A stretch of 45,034 nt of DNA from Pseudomonadota bacterium (GTDB taxonomy: Bacteria > Pseudomonadota > Gammaproteobacteria > Pseudomonadales > Moraxellaceae), in assembly GCA_021851865.1 (NCBI GenBank), contig JAJZBU010000022.1, positions 1 through 45,034 of the forward strand. The letters run 5' to 3'. The notes beneath the pieces are model-generated. The model was given only the letters and a program-made list of their open reading frames with translations, was not told the origin of the DNA and made no database searches. The translations under genes and the position numbers were made by a program. Shown in pieces: positions 34,341-42,901 of the stretch (positions within the stretch are counted from its first letter, which is position 1; each line of letters opens with the position of its first letter).

Positions 34341-36122
34341 TCAGAAGTAGGCTTCGCTAAAGTCCATCATCAAGGCTGCTCCCGCCCGCACCGCCGCCAG
34401 ACGCTGGTCGACCTCAGGCAACATGCGCTCCATGAAGTAAGCACCGAGACGAAGCTTGTCGGCATAGAATGCGTTTTCACTCCGATGCGGCTGCGCCGTC
34501 TTGGCCATGAGCGCCCACATATGAGCATAGACGGTCAAACCAAAGAGATGCAGATAATCGACCGCCGCCGCGCCGCTGGCGTCGGGATCGTGCACCGCCT
34601 GCTGCAGCAGGGCGTCGGTCCCTTCCTGCAGACGCTCGAGGGCGCGCGCCAGGGGCCGGGTGAAGACGTCGAGCTCGGGCTCATTTTTCATGCTGGCGAG
34701 CAGAGCGCGCACTTCCTCGACGTAGCGCTGCACGAAGATGCCGCGATTACGCACGACCTTGCGGCCGGTGAGATCCTGCGCCTGCACGCCATTGGTGCCT
34801 TCATAGATCTGCGCGATGCGCACATCGCGCACATACTGCTCCATGCCCCATTCGCGGATATAGCCATGCCCACCAAAGACCTGCTGCGCATCGACGCAGG
34901 CGGTGAAGCCGCGATCGGTGAGAAACGCCTTGACCACCGGCGTCAGCAGGGCGACACGATCCGCCGCCAGCTGCCGCTGCTCGGCGTCCTCGGCATATTT
35001 CGCCTGATCGAGGGCCTGCGCCACATACATGGTGAAACAGCGCGCCGCTTCATTGTGCGCGCGCACACTCAGCAGCATGCGCCGGATATCGGCGTGCACG
35101 AGTAGCGGATCGGCGGCCAGATCCTTGGCCTTGGCGCCGTGCGCCGAACGCCCCTGCAAGCGATCGCGGGCGTAAGCAGCGGCGTTCTGATACGCCACTT
35201 CCGAAGCGCCGAGGCCCTGGATACCCATGGACAGACGCTCGTAGTTCATCATGACGAACATGGCGGCGAGCCCTTCATTGACCTCGCCGACCAGCCAGCC
35301 GCGCGCGTCATCGAAGTTCATGACGCAGGTAGCAGAGGCCTTGATCCCCATCTTGTGCTCGATCGAGCCGACCTGGACGCCATTGCGCGCGCCCAGGCTG
35401 CCGTCGTCATTGACGAGAAACTTGGGCACGAGAAACAGCGAGATTCCCTTGGAGCCGGCGGGGGCATCGGGCAGCTTGGCGAGCACCAGGTGAATGATGT
35501 TTTCGGTCAGATCATGCTCACCACCGGTGATGAAGATCTTGGTGCCGGTGATCTGATAGCTGCCGTCGCCCTGTGCCTGTGCGCGCGTCTTGATGATGCC
35601 AAGATCGGTGCCGGCGTGCGGCTCGGTCAGGCACATGGTGCCAGCCCAGGTGCCGGCGTAGATCTTGGGCAGATAGCGCTGACAGATCGCCGCTGATGCG
35701 TGCTGCGAGATGGCCAAAGCGGCGCCGATACCGAGCAGAGGATAGAGGGCGAAGGAGGGATTGACCGCGAACAGGATCTCATCGCTGAGCACCGTCACCG
35801 TCTTTGGCATACCTTGTCCGCCATAGGCGGGATCGGCGCCAAGACCAATCCAGCCGCCCTCGGCGTACTGCCGGAAAGCCTGCCGGAAGCCCTGCGGCGT
35901 CTGCACGGCGGCGTTTTCCATGCGGCAGCCCTCTTCATCGCCGCTGCGATTGAGCGGAAAGAGCACCTGTTCGGCAAACTTGGCGCTCTCATCGAGGATG
36001 GCCTCGACCAGATCACGACTGACTTCTTGCAGCGCCGGCGTCGCCTGCCAGGAGGCCTCGACGTCGAAGACCTCGAAAGCGACGAACTTCATATCACGCA
36101 AAGGAGCTTTATAGACTGGCAT
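34341..36122 (-). CDS. Acyl-CoA dehydrogenase (long ~600-residue type)
   Basis: A 593-residue FAD enzyme that introduces the alpha-beta double bond in acyl-CoA and passes electrons to ETF. Order: an N-terminal extension with PLRDMKFV, the helical domain, the beta domain with MCLTEPHAGTDLG and ITGTKIFITGGEHD, the C-terminal helical domain with the base Glu in IYEGTNGVQAQDL, and an extra C-terminal domain ending DFSEAYF, as in DmdC/AcdA-like enzymes. The start at 36122 has GGGAGG upstream. It is the downstream paralogue of 36235-38034, separated by 112 bp with two hairpins. Chain-length preference cannot be read from the sequence. Confidence 0.92.
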   Translation of the reverse strand: MPVYKAPLRDMKFVAFEVFDVEASWQATPALQEVSRDLVEAILDESAKFAEQVLFPLNRSGDEEGCRMENAAVQTPQGFRQAFRQYAEGGWIGLGADPAYGGQGMPKTVTVLSDEILFAVNPSFALYPLLGIGAALAISQHASAAICQRYLPKIYAGTWAGTMCLTEPHAGTDLGIIKTRAQAQGDGSYQITGTKIFITGGEHDLTENIIHLVLAKLPDAPAGSKGISLFLVPKFLVNDDGSLGARNGVQVGSIEHKMGIKASATCVMNFDDARGWLVGEVNEGLAAMFVMMNYERLSMGIQGLGASEVAYQNAAAYARDRLQGRSAHGAKAKDLAADPLLVHADIRRMLLSVRAHNEAARCFTMYVAQALDQAKYAEDAEQRQLAADRVALLTPVVKAFLTDRGFTACVDAQQVFGGHGYIREWGMEQYVRDVRIAQIYEGTNGVQAQDLTGRKVVRNRGIFVQRYVEEVRALLASMKNEPELDVFTRPLARALERLQEGTDALLQQAVHDPDASGAAAVDYLHLFGLTVYAHMWALMAKTAQPHRSENAFYADKLRLGAYFMERMLPEVDQRLAAVRAGAALMMDFSEAYF

Positions 36123-36169
36123 GAGGGCACCTCCCGAATGGGCCACAAAAGTTTGCTTGGTTTGTACAA

Positions 36170-36190
36170 AAGCCCGCACGCGGCGGGCTT
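36170..36190 (-). terminator. Terminator between the paralogous dehydrogenases
   Basis: On the minus strand a perfect 8-bp stem AAGCCCGC / GCGGGCTT is followed by TTTGT. It terminates the upstream paralogue (36235-38034). A second 7-bp hairpin (CCACCGC / GCGGTGG) lies at 36199-36217. Confidence 0.75.
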
Positions 36191-36234
36191 CGGTGACACC
36201 ACCGCCTTAAGCGGTGGCGAACATCGCACTGGCC

Positions 36235-38034
36235 TCAGAAGGCCATATGATCCGCATCCATCTGCATCAGCACTTCCAAGCCACCGCGCATGGCGGCGAC
36301 GTGCGCCTGCGTACGCGGCAGAATGCGCTTGAAGTAGAACTGCGCCGTCTGCACCTTGGCTTTGTAGAAGTCTGCGTCTTCAGCACCGGCGGCTATTTTA
36401 TCCTGTGCCACCTGCGCCATCCAGGCCCACAGGAAGCCCATGGTGACATAGCCGGCGTACATCAGGTAGTCGACCGCAGCGGCGCCCACTTCATCGGCAT
36501 TTTGCATAGCGCGCATACCGATCTCAGTGGTCACTTCGCCCCATTCCTTGTTCAGGCGCGCCAGCTCCTTAACAAAATCGGCCATGCCCGGCTTGCCTTC
36601 ATTCGCCTGGCAGAACTTGTGCATGATCTTGGTGAACTGACGCAGCATGGCGCCTTGCGACTGCAGAACCTTGCGGCCGAGGAGATCGAGCGCCTGGATC
36701 TGCGTGGTGCCTTCATAAAGCAGGGCGATGCGGGTGTCACGCACGATCTGCTCCATACCCCATTCGCGGATGAAGCCGTGTCCACCATAGACCTGAACGC
36801 CATGGTTGGCCGCTTCATAGCCGACTTCGGTGAGGAAGGCCTTGGCGATGGGCGTGAGGAAACTCATCAGATCATCCGCCGTCTTGCGCTGATCGGCATC
36901 GGTGGCGCCGGTGATGACGTCGGTCTGCGTCGACAGCCAGTAGACCATGGCGCGACCGCCTTCGGCGAAAGCCTTCTGGGTCAGCAGCAGCTGCCGCACG
37001 GCCGGATGCACGATGATCGGATCGGCTTCCTTCTCCGGCGCCTTCGGCCCCGACAGCGAGCGCATGGCAAGACGCTCACGCGCATAGCTGAGCGCGCCCT
37101 GGAAAGAGCCTTCAGCCGCACAGACGCCCTGCAAGGCGGTGCCGATACGCGCCGTGTTCATGAAGGTGAACATGCAATTGAGGCCGCGGTTGGGCGGGCC
37201 GATGAGAAAACCGGTGGCCTGGTCAAAGTTGATGACGCAGGTGGCCGAGGCCTTGATCCCCATCTTGTGTTCGATCGAGCCGCAGCTGACGCCATTGCGC
37301 GCACCGACACCACCGTCTGCCGTCGGCAGAAATTTCGGCACGATGAACAGCGAGATACCCTTGGTGCCCTTGGGCGCGTCAGGCAGACGGGCGAGAACGA
37401 TGTGGACGATGTTTTCCGCCATGTCGTGTTCACCGGCGGAGATGAAGATCTTGGTGCCGCTGATCTTGAAGCTGCCGTCAGCCTGCGGCTCGGCACGCGA
37501 ACGGATGATGCCGAGGTCGGAGCCAGCGTGCGACTCGGTCAGACACATGGTGCCGGTCCAGCGACCGCTGATCAGATGCGTCAGATAGGTCTTCTTCTGC
37601 TCTTCCGTGCCATGCTGCTCGATGGTGTTGACCGCACCGTGCGACAGGCCGGGATACATCGACCAGGACCAGTTGGCGGTGCCGTTCATCTCGCTCATGG
37701 CGATGCCGACAGACGGCGGCAAGCCCTGTCCACCATACTCAGGATCAGCGCTGAGCGCACCGAAACCGAGTTCGACGAACTTGCTGTAGGCTTCCTTGAA
37801 ACCCTTCGGGGTGGTGACGACACCCTGGTCGAACTGGCAGCCTTCTTCGTCGCCACTACGATTGATCGGCGAGAGTTCATGCTCGGAGAACTGTGCCCCG
37901 GCCTCGATGATGCTGTCGACCAGTTCGCGATTGGTCTCGACGTAGGCGGGAATGGCAGCGTACTGCTTCTCGACTTCAAGGAGTTCATGCAGGACGAACT
38001 GCATGTCACGAAGCGGTGCTTTGTACTGGGTCAT
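36235..38034 (-). CDS. Acyl-CoA dehydrogenase (long ~600-residue type), paralogue
   Basis: A 599-residue enzyme with the same domain plan as its neighbour at 34341: PLRDMQFV at the start, NRSGDEEGC, MCLTESHAGSDLG, ISGTKIFISAGEHD, KMGIKASATC and the base Glu in LYEGTTQIQALDLLGRK. The C-terminal extension ends in MDADHMAF. The start at 38034 has AGAGGA 8 bases upstream. The two genes are tandem on the same strand but clearly different along their length, pointing to an old duplication with specialised chain lengths. It lies next to a terminator, so they may be separate transcripts. Confidence 0.92.
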   Translation of the reverse strand: MTQYKAPLRDMQFVLHELLEVEKQYAAIPAYVETNRELVDSIIEAGAQFSEHELSPINRSGDEEGCQFDQGVVTTPKGFKEAYSKFVELGFGALSADPEYGGQGLPPSVGIAMSEMNGTANWSWSMYPGLSHGAVNTIEQHGTEEQKKTYLTHLISGRWTGTMCLTESHAGSDLGIIRSRAEPQADGSFKISGTKIFISAGEHDMAENIVHIVLARLPDAPKGTKGISLFIVPKFLPTADGGVGARNGVSCGSIEHKMGIKASATCVINFDQATGFLIGPPNRGLNCMFTFMNTARIGTALQGVCAAEGSFQGALSYARERLAMRSLSGPKAPEKEADPIIVHPAVRQLLLTQKAFAEGGRAMVYWLSTQTDVITGATDADQRKTADDLMSFLTPIAKAFLTEVGYEAANHGVQVYGGHGFIREWGMEQIVRDTRIALLYEGTTQIQALDLLGRKVLQSQGAMLRQFTKIMHKFCQANEGKPGMADFVKELARLNKEWGEVTTEIGMRAMQNADEVGAAAVDYLMYAGYVTMGFLWAWMAQVAQDKIAAGAEDADFYKAKVQTAQFYFKRILPRTQAHVAAMRGGLEVLMQMDADHMAF

Positions 38035-38195
38035 GGATGAATCCTCTGATATAAGGGGCGCCGCGCAGGCGGGCATATCGATCTTGGAGGCGAACCACGC
38101 ATACCCCGATCCTGAGGGGGGAGCAGCCTCTGGGGGAGATTGTAGAGCAGAAAACTGGACGGGTGTACCGCGATTCGTGACCGACCGGTCTGACC

Positions 38196-38438
38196 TCAGG
38201 CGTGCGTGTTGACCAGCAAGCCCAAGGTCTGATCGGCGGTGCGTACGACGGCGACGCTGGCCTGCACCTGCTGGCTGGCGGCCTGCATCTGCACGAGGCT
38301 CTGGGTCAGGCTCTGCTGCGGCGACGACGACACATTCGCTTGCGCGATGGCCTGTGCATTGCGGTTAAGTTGAGTCATGCCGTTACGCAGACCCGTCAGT
38401 CCGGTCGCCATCAGGGATGGCATGGTTGAGGAGATCAT
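38196..38438 (-). CDS. Small protein resembling flagellar rod/hook C-terminal helices
   Basis: An 80-residue protein with an excellent ribosome site (GGAGGTGA, 3 bases before the ATG). It is helical and Gln/Ala/Ser-rich. The second half (LVQMQAASQQVQASVAVVRTADQTLGLLV) resembles the C-terminal helix of flagellar rod and hook proteins (FlgC/FlgG, FlgE), where an Ala/Asn-rich helix is followed by AD-x-LG-x-LL. No other flagellar gene is in the window. Function unknown; it may be a motility-associated or coiled-coil protein. The strong start and the isolated position argue that it is real. Confidence 0.6.
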   Translation of the reverse strand: MISSTMPSLMATGLTGLRNGMTQLNRNAQAIAQANVSSSPQQSLTQSLVQMQAASQQVQASVAVVRTADQTLGLLVNTHA

Positions 38439-38536
38439 CGGTCACCTCCACGCGGCAAGGCCGCTTTTCAACGATCACATTCTCAGGATACGCCAAGCTC
38501 AGCCACCTGTCATGCAAGGCTCTAGACCATTTTGCG

Positions 38537-39217
38537 CTAAAAGTGCAAAAAATCATGCAAGGGCGTCAGATCCCAGGGTTGCAGCAAGCTTCCCTGTGGC
38601 CCGAGCAAGGCCAGGCAGGGCACCGCCAGCAAGGCTTGCAGGGTCGCCCGATTTTCCTCCCAGGCCGGCATCTCCAGGTCCTGGACATTGCCGACCCAGC
38701 CGAGCAGGCGGACCCCGTCACGACGAATGGCCTCGGCGGTGAGCAGGGCGTGATTGATGCAGCCCAGGCGCAAGGCAACGACCAGGATGACCGGCAGATC
38801 GAGCTCCTGCACCAGCCGGCTGAGCATCTCCCGTTCCGACAGAGGCGTGCGCCAACCACCGGCGCCTTCGACCAGGGCAAGATCGGCCGGCGTCGCCAGG
38901 GCACCGCGCACCCAGCCGACCAACTGCCCGCCATGCAGGCTACGTCCGGCGTGACGGGCGGCGATATGCGGCGCCACGGCCTCGGGCAGGCAGACCGGAT
39001 TGACCTGCTCATAGGGCAAGGCCACCGAACTCGCCGCCATCAGACGCAGCGCATCGGCGTTGCGCCAGCCCTGCGGCGTCTTCTCGGCACCCGCGGCGAG
39101 CGGCTTCAAGCCGAAGACGCGAGCGCCACGCGCGCTCATCGCCTGCAACAGAGCGACACTGACGAAGGTCTTGCCGACGTCGGTGTCGGTGCCGGCGATG
39201 AAAATGCCCTGGGTCAT
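38537..39217 (-). CDS. bioD: Dethiobiotin synthetase
   Basis: A 226-residue ATP-dependent enzyme that closes the ureido ring of dethiobiotin from DAPA and CO2. Seen: the P-loop GTDTDVGKT at 9-17, GLKPLAAGAE, and the VEGAGGW motif. The start at 39217 has AAGGAGG upstream; a longer frame upstream is rejected. It overlaps bioC by 4 bp (ATGA). It is the last gene of the biotin operon, after bioB, bioF, bioH and bioC. Confidence 0.94.
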   Translation of the reverse strand: MTQGIFIAGTDTDVGKTFVSVALLQAMSARGARVFGLKPLAAGAEKTPQGWRNADALRLMAASSVALPYEQVNPVCLPEAVAPHIAARHAGRSLHGGQLVGWVRGALATPADLALVEGAGGWRTPLSEREMLSRLVQELDLPVILVVALRLGCINHALLTAEAIRRDGVRLLGWVGNVQDLEMPAWEENRATLQALLAVPCLALLGPQGSLLQPWDLTPLHDFLHF

Positions 39218-39981
39218 TTTTCCTCCTTGCGCGCCAGCAACCAGAGCACCCGATAACGCAGGCGACAACGGCCGGACGCGTCCTCCAGAGCGTGCAGTAT
39301 ACGCTGGTAAGCGATGCGCCCGAGCAGACCCGCGCGCGCCGGACGTTCATAGACGCCAGCACCGCTGGCCTTGAGTGAGCGCAGGGCGACGACGGCGCTC
39401 GCATGCTCACTCACCAGATCTGCTTCTTCGACAGCGAGCAGACGCAGACCCGCCACGCGCACTGCCTGTTGCCAGTCGTCGGCGCTCGGCAAAGGGCGCA
39501 GCGGCGCAGTGCGTCCAACCATTGCCCAGGCCTCTGCCAGTTCCTGCAGGGATCCGGCCACCGGCAAGGCGAGCGCCAACAAACCGTCCGTCTCAAGCAC
39601 GTCGGCGAGGGCCGGCATGAGTGCCGCCGTCCCCCATTGCAAAGCGAAATTGCTGAACAAGGCCGCCATGCTCGCGGGGCGCAGGGGCAGGGCGTTGAAA
39701 CTGGCCTGGACGAACAGACCGCTGGCGCCGCGCCGCGCCAGCGCCAGCATGGGCGCGGCGATATCGAGACCGAGACCGGGCCCCCAGCGCGCTGCCAGAT
39801 GCGCCGCCAGGGCGCCGTCACCACAACCAAGGTCAGCCCAGAGCAAGGGGCCCTGCGGCAGGTGACGCAAGCTCATCTGCCACAGGCGTGCGCGCGCCTG
39901 CGCCTGGACACTGGTGTGCGCCGCGTACACCATCGCGGCATCGCCAAAACTGCGCGCCAGACGCGTTTCAAGCGAGTCCAT
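39214..39981 (-). CDS. bioC: Malonyl-ACP O-methyltransferase
   Basis: The 255-residue SAM-dependent methyltransferase masks malonyl-ACP as a methyl ester to prime pimelate synthesis. The SAM-binding motif is ADLGCGDG at 49-56, followed by GLDIAAPML and FNALPLRPASMAALFSNFALQW, as in BioC. It overlaps bioH by 14 bp at its start and bioD by 4 bp at its end. Confidence 0.9.
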   Translation of the reverse strand: MDSLETRLARSFGDAAMVYAAHTSVQAQARARLWQMSLRHLPQGPLLWADLGCGDGALAAHLAARWGPGLGLDIAAPMLALARRGASGLFVQASFNALPLRPASMAALFSNFALQWGTAALMPALADVLETDGLLALALPVAGSLQELAEAWAMVGRTAPLRPLPSADDWQQAVRVAGLRLLAVEEADLVSEHASAVVALRSLKASGAGVYERPARAGLLGRIAYQRILHALEDASGRCRLRYRVLWLLARKEEK

Positions 39982-40645
39982 GCCGTGCTTCCCAGTCGGT
40001 CAGTACCGGCGCCAGCTGCGGCGACCAAGGCAGAACATGCGAACCCGGCAGGACGATCACCTCGAGCCCGAGGCGACGCAGGGGTTCCGCCTGCGCCACC
40101 GGGAGAAGGGCGTCAGCGGCAGCGAGCACGACGAGGATGGGCAGGGACAGCGCCGCCAGGGCAGCGCGCCGGTCCCAGAGCAGAGCGTCGAGTAGTTCCG
40201 GCGCCTGCCGCGCTGGCCACTGCAAGGGCTGCAAGCGTCGCCGCAAACTCGCCGCGGCGGCGTCGCCGTGCGCCTGCAACGCCAGAAACTCGCGGCCGGC
40301 GGCCGGCGGCGAGGCGCGCAGCCGCGCCTGAAAATCGCGCCAGTGCGCCGCCGCCATGCCCGGCCAGGCGGCATCGGCGCACCAGTAAGGACTGCTCGCC
40401 AGCAGGACCAGGGCGCGCACCTGCGGCTGACGGGCGAGATCGAGGGCGAGCACGCCGGACAAGGACCAGGCGTAGAGCACGCCCTCTGTCGCCGGCAGAC
40501 GCTCCGCCCAATCCTCTACCTGTGCCTCGGGCCGTACCTGCGACCAATCCCAGGCCTGCCAATCGGATCGCGGCAGGGCCTGCTGTAGCGGCTGAAAGAT
40601 CTCGCCACGCACGCCCCAGCCGGGCAGAGCGATACGCCAGCTCAT
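39968..40645 (-). CDS. bioH: Pimeloyl-ACP methyl ester esterase
   Basis: A 225-residue alpha/beta hydrolase that removes the methyl group from pimeloyl-ACP methyl ester. The nucleophile is Ser61 in AWSLSG; E. coli BioH has GWSLGG, so both flanking glycines of the GxSxG elbow are changed here to Ala and Ser. The acid is in AAADALLP and the His in GSHVLPW. Position in the bio operon, between bioF and bioC, makes BioH the only sensible call. The 4-bp overlap with bioF signals coupling. Confidence 0.87.
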   Translation of the reverse strand: MSWRIALPGWGVRGEIFQPLQQALPRSDWQAWDWSQVRPEAQVEDWAERLPATEGVLYAWSLSGVLALDLARQPQVRALVLLASSPYWCADAAWPGMAAAHWRDFQARLRASPPAAGREFLALQAHGDAAAASLRRRLQPLQWPARQAPELLDALLWDRRAALAALSLPILVVLAAADALLPVAQAEPLRRLGLEVIVLPGSHVLPWSPQLAPVLTDWEARHGLA

Positions 40646-41802
40646 CGCATCACCTCGTCCCAGGCGCGATCGAGCGCAAGAACAAGCCGATCGATCTGAT
40701 CGCGCTGGTGCGCGGCGCTGAACGTGATGCGCAGGCGTGACTGTCCTTGCGCTACCGTCGGTGGCCGTATCGCTGTCACCCAGACCCCCTGCTGGCGCAG
40801 ACGCTCGGCGAGACGCAGGGCGCGTTCAGCGTCCCCGACCATGAGCGGCTGAATGGGCGAGTCACTGGCGCGCAACGGCCAGCCACGGCGCTGCGCCTGC
40901 TCCTTGAAATAGGCGATATGCTCGGCCAGACGTTGCCGCCGCCAGTCCTCACGCCGCACCAGGGCGATGGCGGTCAGGGTCGCGTGCGCCAGCGCCGGTG
41001 AGGCCGCCGTCGAATAGATGTAGGGGCGCGCGAACTGCAGCAGCGCCTCGATCAGCGGCGCTTCACCGAGGACGCAGGCGCCCTGTGTACCGATGGCTTT
41101 GCCGAGGGTGACGCAGAGCACCGGCAGGTCCTGCACCGACCAGCGCGCCGCCGCCCGCCCCTCCTCGCCCTCGACACCGATGCCATGCGCGTCGTCGAGC
41201 ATCAGCCAAGCGCCATGGCGACGACAGATCTGCGTCAGGGCGGCGACGTCGGCACGGTCACCGTCCATGCTGAAGATCGCGTCGCTGACCACCAGGGGGG
41301 CGGGTTCGGCGCACAGACGCCGTTGCAACGCCTCCATGTCGGCGTGCGGATAGCGCTTCAGCCGCGCACCGGCGAGGCGCGCACCATCGAGCAGGGAGGC
41401 GTGATTGAGCTTGTCCTCGATGACCAGATCGTCGGCTTCGAGCAGAGCCGCCAGGGTCGCGGTATTCGCCTGCCAGCCGCTGGCGAAGAACAACGCCCGC
41501 GGCCGCCCCAGCCAGTCGGCGAGAGCCGCCTCGAGTTCCTGATGCGCGCGGCTGTGGCCGCAGACCAGATGCGCCGATCCGGCGCCGCAGCCATAGCGAC
41601 GCGCGCCGCTGGCCAAGGCGGCGGCGATACGGCGATCGGCGGCGAGACCAAGATAGTCGTTGCTGCAGAAATTGAGCAACTCCTCTTCACCGACACGTAC
41701 GCACGGCCCCTGCGCCGCATCGTGCACTTGCAGCCGGCGATACAGCCCACGCTCCTGCTGTTGGCGCAGGCGCAGCTCAAGACGCGCTGACAGCGGCAGC
41801 AT
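40642..41802 (-). CDS. bioF: 8-amino-7-oxononanoate synthase
   Basis: A 386-residue PLP enzyme condensing pimeloyl-ACP with L-alanine. Motifs: CSNDYLGL near 46, [20 protein letters not shown] at 203-209 and the PLP Lys235 in [14 protein letters not shown] 41802 is chosen because [10 protein letters not shown] matches BioF N-termini; it overlaps the bioB end by 26 bp. A longer upstream frame lies inside bioB and is not used. Confidence 0.93.
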   Translation of the reverse strand: MLPLSARLELRLRQQQERGLYRRLQVHDAAQGPCVRVGEEELLNFCSNDYLGLAADRRIAAALASGARRYGCGAGSAHLVCGHSRAHQELEAALADWLGRPRALFFASGWQANTATLAALLEADDLVIEDKLNHASLLDGARLAGARLKRYPHADMEALQRRLCAEPAPLVVSDAIFSMDGDRADVAALTQICRRHGAWLMLDDAHGIGVEGEEGRAAARWSVQDLPVLCVTLGKAIGTQGACVLGEAPLIEALLQFARPYIYSTAASPALAHATLTAIALVRREDWRRQRLAEHIAYFKEQAQRRGWPLRASDSPIQPLMVGDAERALRLAERLRQQGVWVTAIRPPTVAQGQSRLRITFSAAHQRDQIDRLVLALDRAWDEVMR

Positions 41803-42787
41803 GCGGACGGGCCATGGCGTCGTGGTACAGGGGCGGGCGCGCCTCCTCCAGGCGCAAACCGAGGCGAGCAAGCAGCTGCCGATCGGCGTCCGGTGCGTTG
41901 TTGCCGGTGGTCAGCAGTTTGCAACCGAGAAAGATCGAGTTGGCGCCGGCCATATAGCACAACGCCTGGGTGCTGGCGCTCATGCTCTCGCGCCCAGCCG
42001 ACAAGCGCACGTAAGAGGCCGGCATGAGGATGCGGGCGACGGCAATGCAGCGCACGAACTCGAGCTCATCGATGGCCTCGACCTCGCCGAGGGGCGTTCC
42101 CGGAATCGGCACGAGGCGATTGATCGGCACCGAGGCCGGATGTTGCGGCAGATTCGCCAGCTGTCGCAGCAGGTCGACGCGATCCTGGCGCTCTTCGCCC
42201 ATGCCGACGATGCCGCCGGCGCACACCTTGATGCCCGCGTCGCGCACATGGTCGAGCGTCTGCAGGCGATCCTCGTAGCGATGACTACTGATCACCTGCG
42301 TATAGTAAGTGGCGGAGGTATCGAGATTATGGTTGTAGTAGTCGAGTCCGGCGGCGGCCAGACGCGTCGCCTGCGAGGCGTCGAGCATGCCTAAGGTCAT
42401 GCAGGTCTCAAGACCGAGGGACTTCACTTGCCGCACCATCTCGAGCACGACCGGCATGTCCTTCTCGCTCGGCGAGCGCCACGCCGCGCCCATGCAGAAA
42501 CGGCTAGCGCCCTGCTCTCGCGCCTCTTTCGCCTGCGCCATCACCTCCTCGATCTGAAGGAGTTTCTCCTTATCGAGACCGGTCTTGTAACGCCCTGACT
42601 GAGCACAGTACTTGCAATCTTCCGGACAGGCGCCAGTCTTAATCGACAGCAAGGTCGAAGCCTGGATGCGGGTCGGATCAAAATGACGGCGATGCACCTG
42701 CTGCGCCTGCATGACCAGTTCCAGCAGCGGCAGTTCAAAAAGACCGGCGACCTCAGCGCGCGTCCAGTCGTGGCGAAGTTCGTTCAC
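41777..42787 (-). CDS. bioB: Biotin synthase
   Basis: A radical-SAM enzyme of 336 residues that inserts sulfur into dethiobiotin. The radical-SAM cluster ligands are C54, C58 and C61 in [14 protein letters not shown]. Other BioB landmarks are [11 protein letters not shown], the NHNLDTS substrate-site motif and the GxGE-like GGIVGMGE. Start is GTG at 42787 with AAGGTG upstream. It heads the operon bioB-F-H-C-D, in which every gene overlaps the next. The promoter lies at 42821-42849. Confidence 0.96.
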   Translation of the reverse strand: MNELRHDWTRAEVAGLFELPLLELVMQAQQVHRRHFDPTRIQASTLLSIKTGACPEDCKYCAQSGRYKTGLDKEKLLQIEEVMAQAKEAREQGASRFCMGAAWRSPSEKDMPVVLEMVRQVKSLGLETCMTLGMLDASQATRLAAAGLDYYNHNLDTSATYYTQVISSHRYEDRLQTLDHVRDAGIKVCAGGIVGMGEERQDRVDLLRQLANLPQHPASVPINRLVPIPGTPLGEVEAIDELEFVRCIAVARILMPASYVRLSAGRESMSASTQALCYMAGANSIFLGCKLLTTGNNAPDADRQLLARLGLRLEEARPPLYHDAMARPHAAAVSAS

Positions 42788-42820
42788 AGAGCACCTTTCG
42801 TCAACTTGATCGGATGACTA

Positions 42821-42849
42821 AGTTTACGAACTCATCCCGCCCTTGACAA
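42821..42849 (-). promoter_or_regulatory. bioB: Putative sigma-70 promoter of the bio operon
   Basis: On the minus strand TTGTCA (42849-42844) is followed by a 17-bp spacer and TAAACT (42826-42821). The predicted start is about 25-30 bp before the bioB GTG. The -35 overlaps the -35 of the divergent dehydrogenase promoter. A GTTTAC-like half-site around 42822-42827 recalls a BirA-type half, but no good second half is seen. Confidence 0.65.
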
Positions 42850-42870
42850 GCCGGCATCAGCAAATAATAT
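42843..42870 (+). promoter_or_regulatory. Putative sigma-70 promoter of the acyl-CoA dehydrogenase gene
   Basis: TTGACA (42843-42848), a consensus -35, is followed by a 16-bp spacer and TAATAT (42865-42870). It shares five bases of its -35 with the divergent bioB -35. The predicted start falls in the inverted repeat listed next. Confidence 0.7.
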
Positions 42871-42893
42871 ACCTTACGACCGTTATGTAAGTG
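42871..42893. promoter_or_regulatory. Inverted repeat at the start of the dehydrogenase transcript, TetR-type operator candidate
   Basis: ACCTTAC ... GTAAGTG forms an imperfect palindrome (6 of 7 positions per arm) with a 9-base centre, immediately downstream of the -10 and upstream of the GTGGAG ribosome site. The TetR-family gene at 44141 follows the dehydrogenase, so it is the obvious candidate ligand-responsive repressor. The pairing of site and protein is inference. Confidence 0.5.
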
Positions 42894-42901
42894 GAGTTCT
42901 T

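Noticed and set aside
36214-38040. 608-codon plus-strand frame opposite the second acyl-CoA dehydrogenase
   Set aside because: Antisense shadow; the minus-strand gene has all FAD-enzyme motifs.
38439-38536. Sigma-54 promoter for the small 80-residue gene
   Set aside because: A TGGC...GGC pattern is present, but the GG-to-GC spacing is one base short.
42821-42850. BirA operator in the bio promoter
   Set aside because: Only one weak GTTTAC-like half-site; the second half is not convincing.
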